A stretch of DNA of 64,000 bases from Oxytricha trifallax. Lineage: Eukaryota > Ciliophora > Spirotrichea > Sporadotrichida > Oxytrichidae. The position numbers and the translations under genes are program-made. The stretch covers positions 1 to 64,000 of the forward strand of contig ARYC01019093.1 of assembly GCA_000711775.1 (NCBI GenBank), written 5' to 3'. Below are positions 36,771-49,503 of this stretch, piece by piece. The stretch's first letter is position 1, and each line of letters begins with the position of its first letter. The notes beneath the pieces are model-generated. The model did no database searches and was not told the DNA's origin. It saw only the letters and a list, made by a program, of their open reading frames with translations.

Positions 36771-37208
36771 AATTAATGCTATTGTAGAAATGCATTTGAA
36801 TTTGAAAAATTAATTATAATTAAAATAAATATAAATCAAAATCGTGACAGTTAAAGTTGGCCAATTTAAACGATCTTGGGCTCATTCGATTGAGAATTCA
36901 AAATAAGCTGGACTTTGTTATTGGCGATACTATTTTATCGCATCGAGGGAGCGAGATAACTCGACTTTAATTAAATGCATATAAATTCATTAAATTATTC
37001 CCTCACATTAAAGTCAAGTTATCTCGCTGCAGGGATGCGATAAAATAGTACCGCCAATAATAAAGTCCAGCTAATTTTGAATTCTCTATCGAATGAGCCC
37101 AAGATCGTTTAAATTGGCCAACTTTAACTGCCACGATTTTGATTTATTATTAATTTAATTATAATTAATTTTCCAAATTCAAATGTATTTCTACAATATT
37201 ATTAATTA
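36771..37208. repeat. imperfect palindrome, about 200-bp arms, MITE-like
   Basis: The left arm 36771-36971 and right arm 37008-37208 are reverse complements with scattered mismatches, separated by about 36 bp. The arms carry the shared cores GGCCAATTTAAACGATCTTG and TATTGGCG...TATTTTATCGCAT. There is no coding capacity. It abuts a TBE remnant. It could be a non-autonomous transposon or an eliminated hairpin element. Confidence 0.8.
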
Positions 37209-37259
37209 AGAAAATATAAAAAAAAGTAATCATTTTTTAAATCCAGTTGGTGTATACAT

Positions 37260-37557
37260 ATGAATGAACATAGAAAAGCTAAGATCATTGAATACTTAAA
37301 GCACTATAAAATTTATGGAAAGTTTGTTTGCTTTGAGTGGCATAAGTAGTATGATCATACAAGAGATTTAAGGAAGTATCTTTTAAAAGATCAAAAGAAA
37401 GAATTAAAGATTGGAAACCATAAAGTAGAATTGAAGCTACTCAAAAAGATTAAAGCATAGGAATCTTCGAAAGGGGAAGAGCTCGAATTAATAACTCCAA
37501 GCCCTAACAAATTCCCCTAAATCAAAACACTTATAGACTTCAAGAAGTGGTTATGGG
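37260..37557 (+). mobile_element. internally deleted TBE remnant
   Basis: 37260-37480 reads like the second zinc finger of the TBE zinc-finger/kinase protein (YLKHYKIYGKFVCFEWHKQ, DHTRDLRKYLL, NHKVELKLLKK), close to 62395-62550. It passes directly into 37490-37557, which matches the inner and outer terminal repeat of the complete TBE (CCCTAACAAATTCCC, then a decayed G4T4 end). The kinase part is missing. Confidence 0.75.
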
Positions 37558-37809
37558 ACTTGATTGGGACTTGCATTAAATATTAAACTAAATTACTTAA
37601 TTTCTCCATTTATATATTATATTCAATAATATTTTAATGAATCAAAATTTATTAAAAATATGTATTTTAATGATTTTTATTCATTTTAAAATATTGATTA
37701 ATAATTCAAACTTTTCCAATTTTTATTTATTATAATAAAAATTATCTTCTATAATTAATGAATAAAATATGTGGTATATTATGGATGATTAATTAAATGT
37801 ATTATATTT

Positions 37810-40240
37810 TCACTCGTCAACTTCAAATGGATAAAGCAATATCCAGTCTTTCGGATGTTTCAAATAATAATTTATCTAATTAATTAAAACCTAATTGATT
37901 TTATTTTATTTAAAAATTAATTTTATGTTAATAGTGAAAGTCATTGTCATAAGAGTATCTATTTTACAGCTTTGAAAAGTTTGGAAACGGAGATATAACC
38001 ATCTTATCTTTATAATCAGCTAAGTACACAGCCCAAAAGCTATAATATTTAAAATTAAATGCATTAATTAATAAGCATATTTGAGTTTTTCGTAATTTTA
38101 ATTTATGCATAAAAATTATAATTAAATTTAAAGCTATAGCTACTATTTGCTTTTATCAAATACTTACAATTTCTTATTAACTCAAATTCATCCATATTAA
38201 ATAATTATGCTAATTTCAATTAATATTGATTATTATTATTATTTTCTATAATTAAAATATAAATATTAGGGAGATTGCTCTTAGAAACTATTACATATTC
38301 AAGTTTTATAAAATATATAATAAATACTAATAATAATTATATATTATGTGATTTATTAAAATTATTCAAGTCCATCAAAGAATTTATCTGCATTTTCTTC
38401 TATGTTTTTAACGCTGTCTGTGAACACAAAAAACTTTGGATTACGAAAAATAATTTTAATTCTAAATTTAGATTTTTAATTATAAGTTTTAGATTTATAA
38501 ATAAGATTCTCAACTTTATCTAAAATCAATTCCATAGCTGTTTATTGATATGAAAATGGTAAATGCCAATTATAATCTATATAGTTTGCAATTAATTTAT
38601 TAATGTAATTAATTGACAATTTAAATCCCGCTTATTTGTATAGAAATTATAAACAAATCTTAAATGTCATTATTTTAATATAAATTACAAGTAAAATTAA
38701 TAGTCTCCCAATCTAAAATGTACACATACACTAGCACTTGACTTAATATCCTTCAAATACTCATAGAATTATCTGATAATATTTTGTAATTTTAAATTAT
38801 ATAAAAAAAAACTGGAATTAGTAGTTTGTAAATAGCCTAGTGGTAACATAGTGATGTTTTATTAATTATTCCACATTTTAATAATAATCATTTTAATTAA
38901 TTGTTAAAAATATAGAATATTATTTCCAATTATTATTTTTAGAATTTCTATAGAAATCGATGTACTAAAACCAATCTCTAAGTACATATAACTTTTGAGT
39001 TTTAAAAGCAAATAAAAATAATGAAAGTATCAATTTTAAATATATAATAAGTTTTATCAATAGTGAAGTAATTTTTCTCGTTATTGGAACATTAATATAT
39101 AATTTACTATGTAGAAAAATTTAATTTGTTTATAAAAATAAAATTATTTCTCTCTTAACAATAATCGTGTAAGCCTTATAAAGCATTCTATTCCAAGTAT
39201 CTGTTCCAATTAATCCTCCAAACTAGATGTTTTTTATTATAAATACAAATTTTAATGTCTCAGTAACTAACAAATAGATTTATTTATTTGATTATAACAT
39301 AGGAGTGATTTATTAATTCTTTTTAAGTAAAAAATTGAAAACTATATAAAATGTTAAGCTAGTCAAGTCCAAAATCTCTATCGTCAGTTTTGAATTCCCT
39401 CTTGTCAAAGGCTCTCCAGTCAAACGAATAATCAAACATCCAAATTTATGCGCCACCTACTTCTTAAGCTATATTCAAAGCTGCTGCATAGTGGTACATG
39501 TGGTTTGCCAGCCCAGTTTTTTTTATATTGTAGGGTTATGTAAATAATTGTGAATCTAAATATAAAACTAAATCTAAATGTCATTAAAAAAATAATTTAT
39601 ATATATCTTATTCCTTAATAAAAATTATAAATTAAAGTATTCAATAGTATAGTGATTAAAATATCATGAATTAAATTCAAATACAATAATAAATTTATAT
39701 CTTATATAATCCAAAGATTCTAATAATAATCAAAATAAATTAATGTATTCAAGTTCCATATTCATTAGTCATGATTATTGTTAAAAAATAAAGAATTCAA
39801 TTATTATCTTAACCATATTTTTAATTAAAATTTTGTCATTTGATATTTGAAATATTATCATATTATTATGTTTGTGAATCTACTGTGAAAACATAATAAA
39901 ACTTTATTCATTTTTACACCAAAATGTTTATTTTTATTTTAGGAAATTGAATTATTTGTACAACAAACTTGAACTTTATTATAATTTTGATTAATTAATA
40001 CAATCTTTTGATCTCTCCTGCAACGATCAATTAAATCCTCATTCTAGTTTGCATTATAACAATCAATTGTAATAAAATTATATTAAATTCATAATAGCTC
40101 TAAATGCTTTGAACACTTTCAGGAAGTCATAGGCATTATGACAATTTAAGTTGTCAAGAGGACAGCATGGAAATTCTAAGGGCTTTTATTAAACTACTTT
40201 GGTTATATTTGGTACGACTACTTTTTGATATATATATATT
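37810..40240 (-). CDS. GT11 fucosyltransferase-like gene, copy A
   Basis: Coding islands in order on the minus strand: LEFPCCPLDNLNCHNAYDFL (about 40180-40100); EDLIDRCRRDQKIV (about 40040-39995); TGLANHMYHYAAALNIAQEV (39530-39365); QFGGLIGTDTW (about 39225); VLRDWFQYIDFYRN (about 38975); and VCVHFRLGDY (38770-38702, the HxRxGDY donor motif). Next come NWHLPFSYQ (38570), KFFVFTD (38435) and DEFELIRNCKYLIKANSSYSFW (38195-38030). The end is HPKDWILLYPFEVDE with TGA 37812-37810. These are the landmarks of family-11 alpha-1,2-fucosyltransferases, membrane enzymes adding fucose to glycans in the Golgi. The start is unresolved. The FSWW motif of copies C-E is replaced by SYSFW here. Intervening DNA probably comprises IESs, one resolved at 38575-38702. 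Confidence 0.75.
38575..38702 (-). other. IES in GT11 copy A, about 128 bp, pointer TAT
   Basis: Excision joins RLGDY to NWHLPFSYQ in frame. The junction sits within a few bases of, but not at, the corresponding junction of copy B (46219-46286). Confidence 0.6.
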
Positions 40241-40249
40241 TATAAAATA

Positions 40250-43200
40250 AAAAGTAATTAATCTTTTAATTAAAATAAATATATTGAAAAATATTTCAAT
40301 ATAGCTTTTCTTATTGCTAAATTACTTATTCTTTCTATTGTATTGTAAAATTTTTAATTTTTTTATCAAATTTATTTAAAAAAAGGAAGCAGTAATTTTT
40401 ATAAAATAAACATAGAAATATGTTCTATTTAAAATATACCTATCTTTACTAATCTCTTTGTGGATACATATTACTGAAACAAAATTATTCTTAGTTAATA
40501 TAGATTATTTAAATATAGAAAAAATATTTACAGTTTTTTATATTAAATTGTTTAATTGATTCCATTTTAACTAAAATATTAAAATTTCCTCCGTTTTATA
40601 ATAAAATCAAAATTGATATTACTTGTTTAAGAATTATATTTTATCACTTTATCAAATTATTTTTTATTTATTTTGATTAAAAATACACAATTTTGGTTTT
40701 TATAGTTGTAATATAAATAACTTGATTCTTTAGTTCTTTATATTATGGTATTAAAAGCTTAAAAGATGCGAAAAATCCTCTTATGTAAAATTCTTAAATT
40801 ACATTATGATAAAAATTGATGAAAAGACTATATTCTTTTATAAAAAAATATTTTAATTAATTTCAAAATACAATATAAGATCAGAATTTAAAAATATAAT
40901 TCATATAAGCTAATAAGTAAGTTAGATAAAATTTAATTAATAGTAAATTTTTTAGATAAAAATTGTGTATTGAGGAATTTTAAAAAGAAAGAAAAAAAAT
41001 CTTAATTATTAAAAAACAAAGAGAGATAGAGAAAATTATGAAAGGTTTTAAGACTTAATGATGTGACAATTGTTTTAAATTATAAATTATTCTATTTTTA
41101 CAATATTTTTCATTCTTTCATTATGTAAAGCTTCTATTTCCTTCAGCTTTTCTAGCTAAATAACTTCTCTTTCAAGTAAAGGTCCAATAAGACCCTAAAA
41201 TTTAAATAAAACTAATTAATTTTTCAATTTAAAGATTTCAAAATAATTCGATTGTAATTCTTGAAAATTAATTAAACTTAATAAGTCTAAATTTTTTATT
41301 CTATTTTAAAATAAACTGTTAATATTTCGATATCACTATAAACCAAACTTAAAATATTTACATAAAATTCTCACTTAAGTTCAAAAATATTGAATAAAAT
41401 ATTTAAATGCCAAATTATGATAATTTAATCATAATTTATAATAGTAACTTGAAAATTTAGATTAGTAAAAATAAATTTAAATTGAAAACTTTTTAACGAA
41501 GATGGAGAAGGACTACATTCACAATAATTTTGAATGTTAAATTTTAAAAATATGAAGTTATTTTAATAGTCTCTCAGCAATACTATAGAGACTTGTTGAG
41601 CGTAACGAGCCTTCTGCAAAGAACAGAAATACAAAATTAAGAAAATTTTATTCACGCATATTGAGATATATATGAAAGTGAGTGGAAAGATGACAAAGCA
41701 TTTCTTTTTATTCCATTTCATTTCTAAGTTAGGCCTAATACTTCATTAAATTAATAATTTTCATATTAAAATAAGTTTTCATCTTATTTTTTTATCAATT
41801 GTTGTTTATGATAGAGAATACTTATTTTAAGAATTGAAGCTCCATTTAATAAATTATAATGTACCATAATTAATTGGAGACTGCTTTTAAGAAAATAAAA
41901 TAATTATATTTTTCTAATGAGTTTATTCTATCTTTTAATTTAAAAATAATTATGCCTTTATTAAATAAATAAATTTTCATTTTGTAAAATTGTTAATTGC
42001 TTATAAAAACAAATTTAATTTAAATAGATTATTTAAAAAAAGAATAATAAATTTATTTTAAAATATAGAGGTCTAAATTTTTCTCTCTTAAGGCATGTGA
42101 TGTCTTTAAAACATTAGTCCTGCTTGGGATGGTATATTTAGATTTGAAAAACAAACGATAAATATCCATAAGAGATATGATGATTTATGCAATACTCGTT
42201 GTCCAATAGTGTGTTTAGATATATTAATATTCTATAAACCTTTTTTTATCAATTAATATTATTTTTATCATAAAATAATGATATAGATAGTGACATGATT
42301 TAAATGCTAAGAATAGATAATATTGTCAATACAAATTATTTTTACTGCTAAATTGAAATCTATTATTTGAAAGTAAATATACTAAATTAACTTTAGAATG
42401 TTGAAAATAGTGAAAAAAATATTCAGTTAAAGAAGTCAGTATGTATTATATTAATCTAAGAGCAGAACATGAAAATTTTATATTTTTTTCTCATATTCAT
42501 AGAATGCTTTTTTTTATAAATGCTCTCAGAAAGTCTTGTCAGATTTGTTTAAACTGGAAAAATTAATTTAAATAAATAGGTTTTTAATTATTTTTATTTT
42601 TATAAAATGATTTTCTAAGTGGGAGAAGTCAACAATAGTAATAATTAAATTTTATTTATAATATTCCAATTAAATTATTATATATTTATAGAAGTCAACG
42701 ATTTTTTAAAAATAAAATTTATATCAAGCTTAATAAATTGTATTCTTTTAAAATTAATATTTTTAAACAATAGTTATTTATATTTTAATTAGTAAATATT
42801 AAGAAATAAGTGTTCATTTATTATTGCTTTATTATAATTTTTTTAATATTTATAAATAAATGAATCATAATAAAGAAATTATCAAATTATAAAATTTCTA
42901 TAATCATTAAATATTTTATTAAAATTTTTCTTATAAAATAATTTTTAAATATTTTTATTCATAGATATGTCTTCTATTTTACAAAACAATTTTCATAAAA
43001 ATAAATGTTTCTAAAATTAAACCATTTTATTTCCTTTCATAAGTTTAATGTATAATCAAAATTATATATTTTATGAATTATATATTAATTAAATATGTTA
43101 TATAAAATAAAGTAAAAAATTCCTACAAATAATCGATTTAATTAAATATTATTAATAAATTTTTAAAAAAAATAATTATAATTTTGACAATAGTTATATA

Positions 43201-43690
43201 AAGAAAATATAAATAAACATTGTAATTTTCTCATTTATTGAAGTGTTTAAAATAATTGTATATCATTCAATTCTTTCACATTATGCTAAAAATTATTCGT
43301 TAATAAGATTAAAAATTAAAAATTATTTTTAAATTATATTTTTATACATTAACAAAAGTTTATAATAATCATATTAGATAAATGTTAAAGTTTTTTTAAT
43401 ATTTATACTCTAGGTATATTTTATATTATTTATAACTAAATATTGTTTATAAATATTTAATTTATAATTATAAGCAAATGATTAAATGAAATATTGAATT
43501 TAATAAATATCAAAAAAATATTTTCAACTATTTATATTTAACCAACTATCCAATATTTTTGGAATATCAAATTTGAATATTTAAAACAAATATCAAAATT
43601 TTATTTTAATTTAAATATTTTCTTGAATAAAATACGAATAAGTTTAAAGAAGAATTAAAAATTTTTAAAGCAAAATCCCTACCTAAATCA
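40250..43690. other. long AT-rich, probably germline-limited DNA
   Basis: This is extremely AT-rich with homopolymer runs. Apart from coding-like fragments on the minus strand at 41098-42150 (separate entry), I see no gene, RNA or repeat here. Confidence 0.5.
41098..42150 (-). other. coding-like fragments of an unrecognised gene
   Basis: Three islands stand out from AT-rich DNA on the minus strand: PSQAGLMFQRHHMPQE (about 42145-42090), KARYAQQVSIVLLRD (about 41625-41575) and a helical LIGPLLEREVIQLEKLKEIE (about 41195-41110). They may be MDSs of one small gene split by large IESs. No family recognised and no start or stop fixed. Confidence 0.35.
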
Positions 43691-43749
43691 TATTATCATG
43701 CACAATCATAATATTTTTGAAATAAGCTGAAATTTAAATTAAAATGAAT

Positions 43750-44010
43750 TATTGCTAAAAGTAATAGTAATAGTAGTAATAGAATTAGTAAATCTAAAAA
43801 AAACGTTTCATCTTCCTGTTCATCCTCATCTTCATCGTCTTCATCACTTAGATTCATATACTATTGCCCTTCTCTGTGTGACTTCTTGAAGTTCCTCTTC
43901 GTTGACGCCCTCAGTCTTACCAGGTGCAACCCCTGTAAAAATAAAAAGTTAAATATGTTTTTTGTAACTTACATTAATGTTGAATGACACAGAGGTTTCT
44001 GATCAGTCAT
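43750..44010 (-). CDS. small acidic protein with Leu-rich tail, copy 1
   Basis: It starts MTDQKPLCHSTLM (ATG 44010-44008). A GTAAGT...TTTACAG intron (about 43933-43972) follows, then a basic segment TKRNFKKSHREG, an acidic run DEDDEDEDEQEDE and a hydrophobic LDLLILLLLLLLLLAIIHF, as for a tail-anchored membrane protein. The parts do not all share one frame at the splice as I read it, so it may be broken or the splice misplaced. An inverted copy lies at 49504-50130. Function unknown. Confidence 0.4.
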
Positions 44011-44279
44011 TTTTTCATTTTTTAATAAATTTGATTAATTTATAATTTGAATTCACTTTATTTCAAAAATATGATGAATATAGTGAAAACTTGAGATTAA
44101 ATTAATTATAACATCTAAAATTATTATAATTAATTTCTTTATTTTAAATTATACAGTATAAACATTTCTCTCTTATTGTTATTAATTTTTTATTATTTGT
44201 CATTAAAATTGATAATTAAGACTAAAGATTATTTTTGAATTAAATATATTAAATCAACTTTTTGTATTATGTACAAATA

Positions 44280-47200
44280 TCAATCGTCTTATTCAAATGG
44301 ATAAAGTAAAATCCAATCTTTTGGATGTTAACAAAATTTAATTAGTTTCTATATAAAATTTGAGAGGAGGAAGGTTCTTAAATTTCATATTTTTGTTGCC
44401 ATAATAATATTATAGACATTTAAATTTCCAATTACCATTACTATTTACTAAACAACTTATAATGACATATAATTTTAAAGATATATTACTATTCTTAGTC
44501 AAAATATATATTAGAAAGATGGTAAACAACTTGTTTTTTATTAATAATTGTTATGATTTCATTATAATTTAATTCTTTATAATGGAAGAATTGGTATTGG
44601 ATGCTAGATTATAAATAACTATATGATAGTTAATGATAAAGATTTTTATAAATTTTAAAAAAAATAATTTATTTTAATGTATGGTACAGAAAATTTCTCC
44701 CCAAATATTTAATTAAGCAACTAATTTAATAATTTAAAAAATATGCTAAAAGAGGAAATCATTATGATAAGCCATGGAATTTCGATGTTTCATGAAACTA
44801 GGAAATGGTGAAATTACTATTTTATCCTTATAATCTGCAAGGTAAACTGCCCAGAAGCTTGTAAAAATATATTCACATGCGATTGAAAATAATTATTATC
44901 ATAAAATTATATTATTAATTTGGTCATATATAATTATATCCAAGAGACACACATACCCGATTAGATACTATAAATGATACACGTAACCTAAATAAAATTA
45001 ATAAGATATTTTTAATTTTTTTATTTATTTGTATTTATAAATCTTAGAAATTCTTTTCATTTTTCATTTCAAAATATAATTTAATCTGATTTAGATATGT
45101 CATAAGTTATTCTCTTATCTTTTTAATAATCTACATTTAAATAATAATATTGATAAAAAATTTCAAATAAATAAATTTACAAATCACTAGACAAGGCTTT
45201 GAATAAAGACCCTAAAGAGCTAAGATATATTATAATTTCATTCACTTAGACTCGCTAAAATACATTTTCAACTAAATTTTATATGATATAAATAAAATTG
45301 GTATATTAAAAATTAAATCATAGTTAAATATAGTTTATTCATTATCTACTAATATGTCTAAATATTAACTTCAAGAGAATATATTATTTAGAACTTTAGG
45401 ATTTGTTTATACTTAATCTCTATCGTTAAAATATTTAAAATTCCATTTAAATATCTCAAAAAATGTTTTTATTTTTTTCATAAGGTTCTTTGATAAATAT
45501 TTGGAGAATATATTTTACAAAAGTGTGTTTGCTTAAAGTTTTTATAAAATTTAAAAGAAAACAAACAAAGCTTAATTTTATCATAAAATAGGCTTTTATT
45601 TATTACAAATGTTCAGAAAATATACTAATTTTTTCTCAAAGATTTAATTTAATATATAGATATGAATAATCTCTATTTCAGATAAATCGTTATAATACGA
45701 TATCATCTAACGACTTATAATGGGAGGGGTTGACTTTAGAATGATTAATTTTCTATTTTAAGCTATAACTACTATTCGCTTTAATGAAATATTTGCAATT
45801 CCTGATTAATTCAAATTCATCCATATTAAATAAGCAAATTTACCCTTAATCTTTGTAAATATAACGCTTATATAAAATAATGCATAAAAATAATATTGGG
45901 TAGATTACTTTTTGAAACTATAACATAATCAAGTCATAAAAAATTATATTTTGATGATAACTTATTAATTTTATTAGTTATCAATTTAAAACTATATTTT
46001 ATAATAAAATATTTAATTTTTAATTCAAAGTCCTTCAAAAAATTGATCTGAATTCTACTAAATTGTGTCAACACTGTCTGTGAACACAAAGAACTTTGGA
46101 TTTTAAATTATCAAATAAAATTAAAATGAAAAAGATTTTCTACTCTGTCTAGTATCAATTCAATAGCTTTCTATTGATAAGAAAAAGGCAAGATCCAATC
46201 AAAGTATATATAGTCTCCTATATTATTTTTAACGCTTATTTATCTTTTTAAATAAAGAGTATTAAAACAATTAATATTGAATCTCCCAGTCTAAAATGCA
46301 TACAAACACTGTTACTTTGCTTAATATCCTTCTAATATTCATAGAATTATAAATAGAATTAATTCATAAATTAGATTTTTATTAAATTACAAAAAATTAG
46401 TAGTCTGTATATAGCCTAGTCGAAATGTAGTGATGTCGAACCATTAGTTCCACATTTAAAATATATATCTTATTCGGTATAAATTATAAACCTTTATATA
46501 TTAGAAATAATTTTGCACAAAATATAATTAAAATTACCAAATTTCGATAGAAATCAATATACTGAAAATAATTTCTTAACACATATGACCTTTTGGTTTG
46601 TAAAATATAAATAAATTGAATATTATAAATAAGGTTTTATCAAAAGTAAAGTAGTTTCTTTCATTATTAGTTAATTATAATTATTAGCGACTAACATCTT
46701 GATTTTAGGAGGTGACTAGGTGAGACAAAGACTGGTTTTTTCGGAGTTTTCTACTTCATGTATGCCACGTCACGGTATTGCCACGTCAACTCACTCAGAT
46801 ACGTCTACGTCACGATTAAGATTGATGGTTTGATTTTAGTATTATACATTGATATGTTAAAATTTAATTGATGCTAATCATTAAACTCATAATTATAAGC
46901 GAAAATTAAAAATATAATCTAAGTTAACTTTAAATTATTTATTTATTTTATAATAATCTTGTAGGCTTAAATGTTCATTCTACGCCAAGTATCTGTTCCA
47001 ATTAATCCACCAAATTATATGTTTTATTGAAAAATTATAGTATATCTTTCCTTTGTTTAACAATTCAATCAAAATGAAGTGAAGAAGATCTATTAATTCT
47101 TTTTAATAAAAATATAAACTGGATATCATTAAAATGTTAAGCTAGTCAAGTCCAAAATCTCTATCACTTGTTTTGAATTCCCTCTTGTCAAAGGCTCTCC

Positions 47201-49010
47201 AGTCAAATTAATAATCGAACATCCAAATTTATGCGCCACCCACTTCTTAAGCTATATTCAAAGCTGCTGCATAGTGGAACATGTGGTTTGCCAGCCCAGT
47301 TATTATATAAAAAAATACAACAGTTTTAGGTTCATTAGTCATGATTATTGTTAAATTAAAGAGAATAAAAACAAAGTTAATGCCATTTAACATTTATTAT
47401 TTTTTGTCAATTAATACTATCGTTTAATTTCTTCTACAATAATCGATAAGGTCTTATTTCTCATTGGCATTTAAAATCCCTAATTACTCTAAGTAAATGT
47501 TTATGTTGTTTAATTTTTAGAGAACAATTTGATCTCATTAAAGTTAAAAAAATTAAGATTTTAACTGAGTATAATTTACAGCCCATATTTAATTAATCAT
47601 ATAAATTAATCTACTAATTTTATTTAGTTAGCTTTGGTTTTTCTTTTCATTTGTGCTTTTAATAAATGTTAAGAATTGCCATTTTTCCTTTGGTATAACT
47701 CTGGTATTTTCAAGATTTGATCTACCTTTAAAAAATTCTTAAATAAAATGCTTATCTGCTGTATTTATTGCAAATTAATTTTTCTCACTTTCTTCAAAAA
47801 AATGACATACTTTTATTATCTCTTAATCTATAAATATTGTAGTATCTACTAGCGTTCTAAATATACAAATTCTTTGATAAATGATATCACTTTTATATCG
47901 AAGAACTTGAGAGAACATGTGATTTTTTGTCAAACATACTATTTTTAATCTAATTAAATTTTTAAAAATAAATTTCTTTATTTTAGTATTTACAAAAAAC
48001 TTTTAAGGTTAATTATTAATGAAATAATTTAGTTCATGAAGAATTTTTTTAATTCTAATCATTTAAAAGATATTTTGCTTTAAACTAGCTTGTATTCAAT
48101 TTTAAAATAAACTTTCATATAATCATTTCATACTTCCTATTACATGAATCAAAATATTATATTATTTCTTTTGAATTTAGGCGAATATCTCTTTTATTCT
48201 AGACTAAAAAAATTGTGAAGATATATATCTATATTTCATTCTCTTTTAAGGCATAAATTTACTTTTAAATCATATGTTTATTTGATTTAAGTATTTGATG
48301 TATATTCCTTATGAAATTGTTTATTATATTAAAGATAGCTGAATAATGATAAATTTATTGCATTCCCTTTACCATTCTAATATTTGTTTAAGTAATCAGG
48401 TCTATATTCAAATAGTTTTCAATATTATAATCGTAATCTGTATTTAAAATAGCAATTTACAAAAAAATCCTTTCTCTTTAGGAAATTTTCGCTCGTCTCT
48501 AGAGCTTTTCTGATACTCTGTTTTAGAGTTGGGAGCATTAATTATTAATTTTGGTAAGTTGTAGAGGTTTTAGAGTCTTTCTATCTATATTAAACTCTTC
48601 TCACAAGCGATGTTTTAGAAATATGTTTATTGACTAGGTGAATCAAATAATAAAGCTAAAGTATATCTTAAAATATGTCTTTCAATAATTTAAATGTATC
48701 TCATCTTAAATGGACTTAAATTATCTCTTATTCTGTTTCGCAATTTTAAATTGGCTAGATTTCTTTAATAACCCGTTAAAACCTCCATTTTAGAAAGATT
48801 TGTATCAGAACATTAATTAAGTGTTTTAGAGTTTTAATTATGATAAAATAATTTATAAATAACCATATAATATTCCTTATATAATTATAGACCTAAAAGC
48901 CTTGAACACCTTGAGGAAGTCATAGGCATGGTGACAATTTAAGTTGTCAAGAGGACAGCAAGGAAATTCTAAGGGGTCTTAAGACTCTTCATTTGGCTTA
49001 AAATCCCCTG
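44280..49010 (-). CDS. GT11 fucosyltransferase-like gene, copy B
   Basis: It has the same island order as copy A, with near-identical text in places. These are LEFPCCPLDNLNCHHAYDFL (about 48975-48900), DLIDYCRRNQTIV (about 47475), TGLANHMFHYAAALNIAQEV (47300-47135), QFGGLIGTDTW (about 47010), VLRNYFQYIDFYRN (about 46590), VCMHFRLGDY (about 46325-46290), WILPFSYQ (about 46195), FFVFTDSV (about 46090), ISPFPSFMKHRNSMAYHN-type C-terminal region (44770-44870), and PFEQDD with TGA 44282-44280. The gene is nearly twice as long as A because the intervening DNA is larger: the first gap is about 1.4 kb against 0.05-0.5 kb in A. A 4.7-kb span for about 400 codons implies that most of it is eliminated DNA. 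Confidence 0.72.
46219..46286 (-). other. IES in GT11 copy B, 68 bp, pointer GGAGA
   Basis: TCTCC repeats at 46214-46218 and 46282-46286. On the coding strand excision joins FRLGD to YIYFDWILPF. Confidence 0.7.
46690..46850. other. less AT-rich insertion with clustered ACGTCA motifs
   Basis: A compositional island lies within an intervening segment of copy B and is absent from the matching place in copy A. It holds three ACGTCA and one ACGTCT within about 60 bp (46757-46817), including two GCCACGTCA. The minus strand is open (LSELTWQYRDVAYMKQ). It may be a small mobile insertion or a nested MDS of another gene. Confidence 0.4.
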
Positions 49011-49334
49011 GCTAATTTAATTAAGAAAATCATAAAATTAATCAATATAGAATAAAATTATATAATTATAGTAGCTCTGGTATTTAATGTTTTTTCCTTC
49101 TTATTCTCTAATCTATTGTAATTTTACATTTTCAAAGAAAAAATGGTTAAAAATTATGGGATAAATTATTAGCATAAAATGATTCCAAACATAGAATCAA
49201 TTTTTTTATTATTGGTAAAGTATAAACGATATAAAAAAATAAATTTACAATTAATGAATAAGATAATTAAAATAATGCCAGATAGCTTTTTCCAAACCGA
49301 TACGATTTGTTACTAGTTTTAGAAATAAAATTAC

Positions 49335-49372
49335 CAAGCCAGACTTTATTATTGGCTGTACTTTTTTTATCG
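49335..49372 (+). repeat. degenerate copy of the palindrome left-arm core
   Basis: The AGACTTTATTATTGGC...TATCG stretch resembles the left-arm core of the element at 36771-37208 (GGACTTTGTTATTGGC...TATCG). It pairs in inverted orientation with 50155-50200. Confidence 0.45.
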
Positions 49373-49503
49373 ACTTGTAGAAACAATAAAAATCTATTAT
49401 AATTTTGAGTAATCTTTTAAGTAGATTTTTGTGCATAATTAAAATTAGATTTATTAAATTTTTTGAATAAAGTGTTTAAGATAAATAATTAATAATTAAA
49501 TAT

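Noticed and set aside
38275-38523. Plus-strand 82-codon ORF
   Set aside because: Antisense to coding islands and IESs of GT11 copy A. The amino-acid bias is that of AT-rich DNA.
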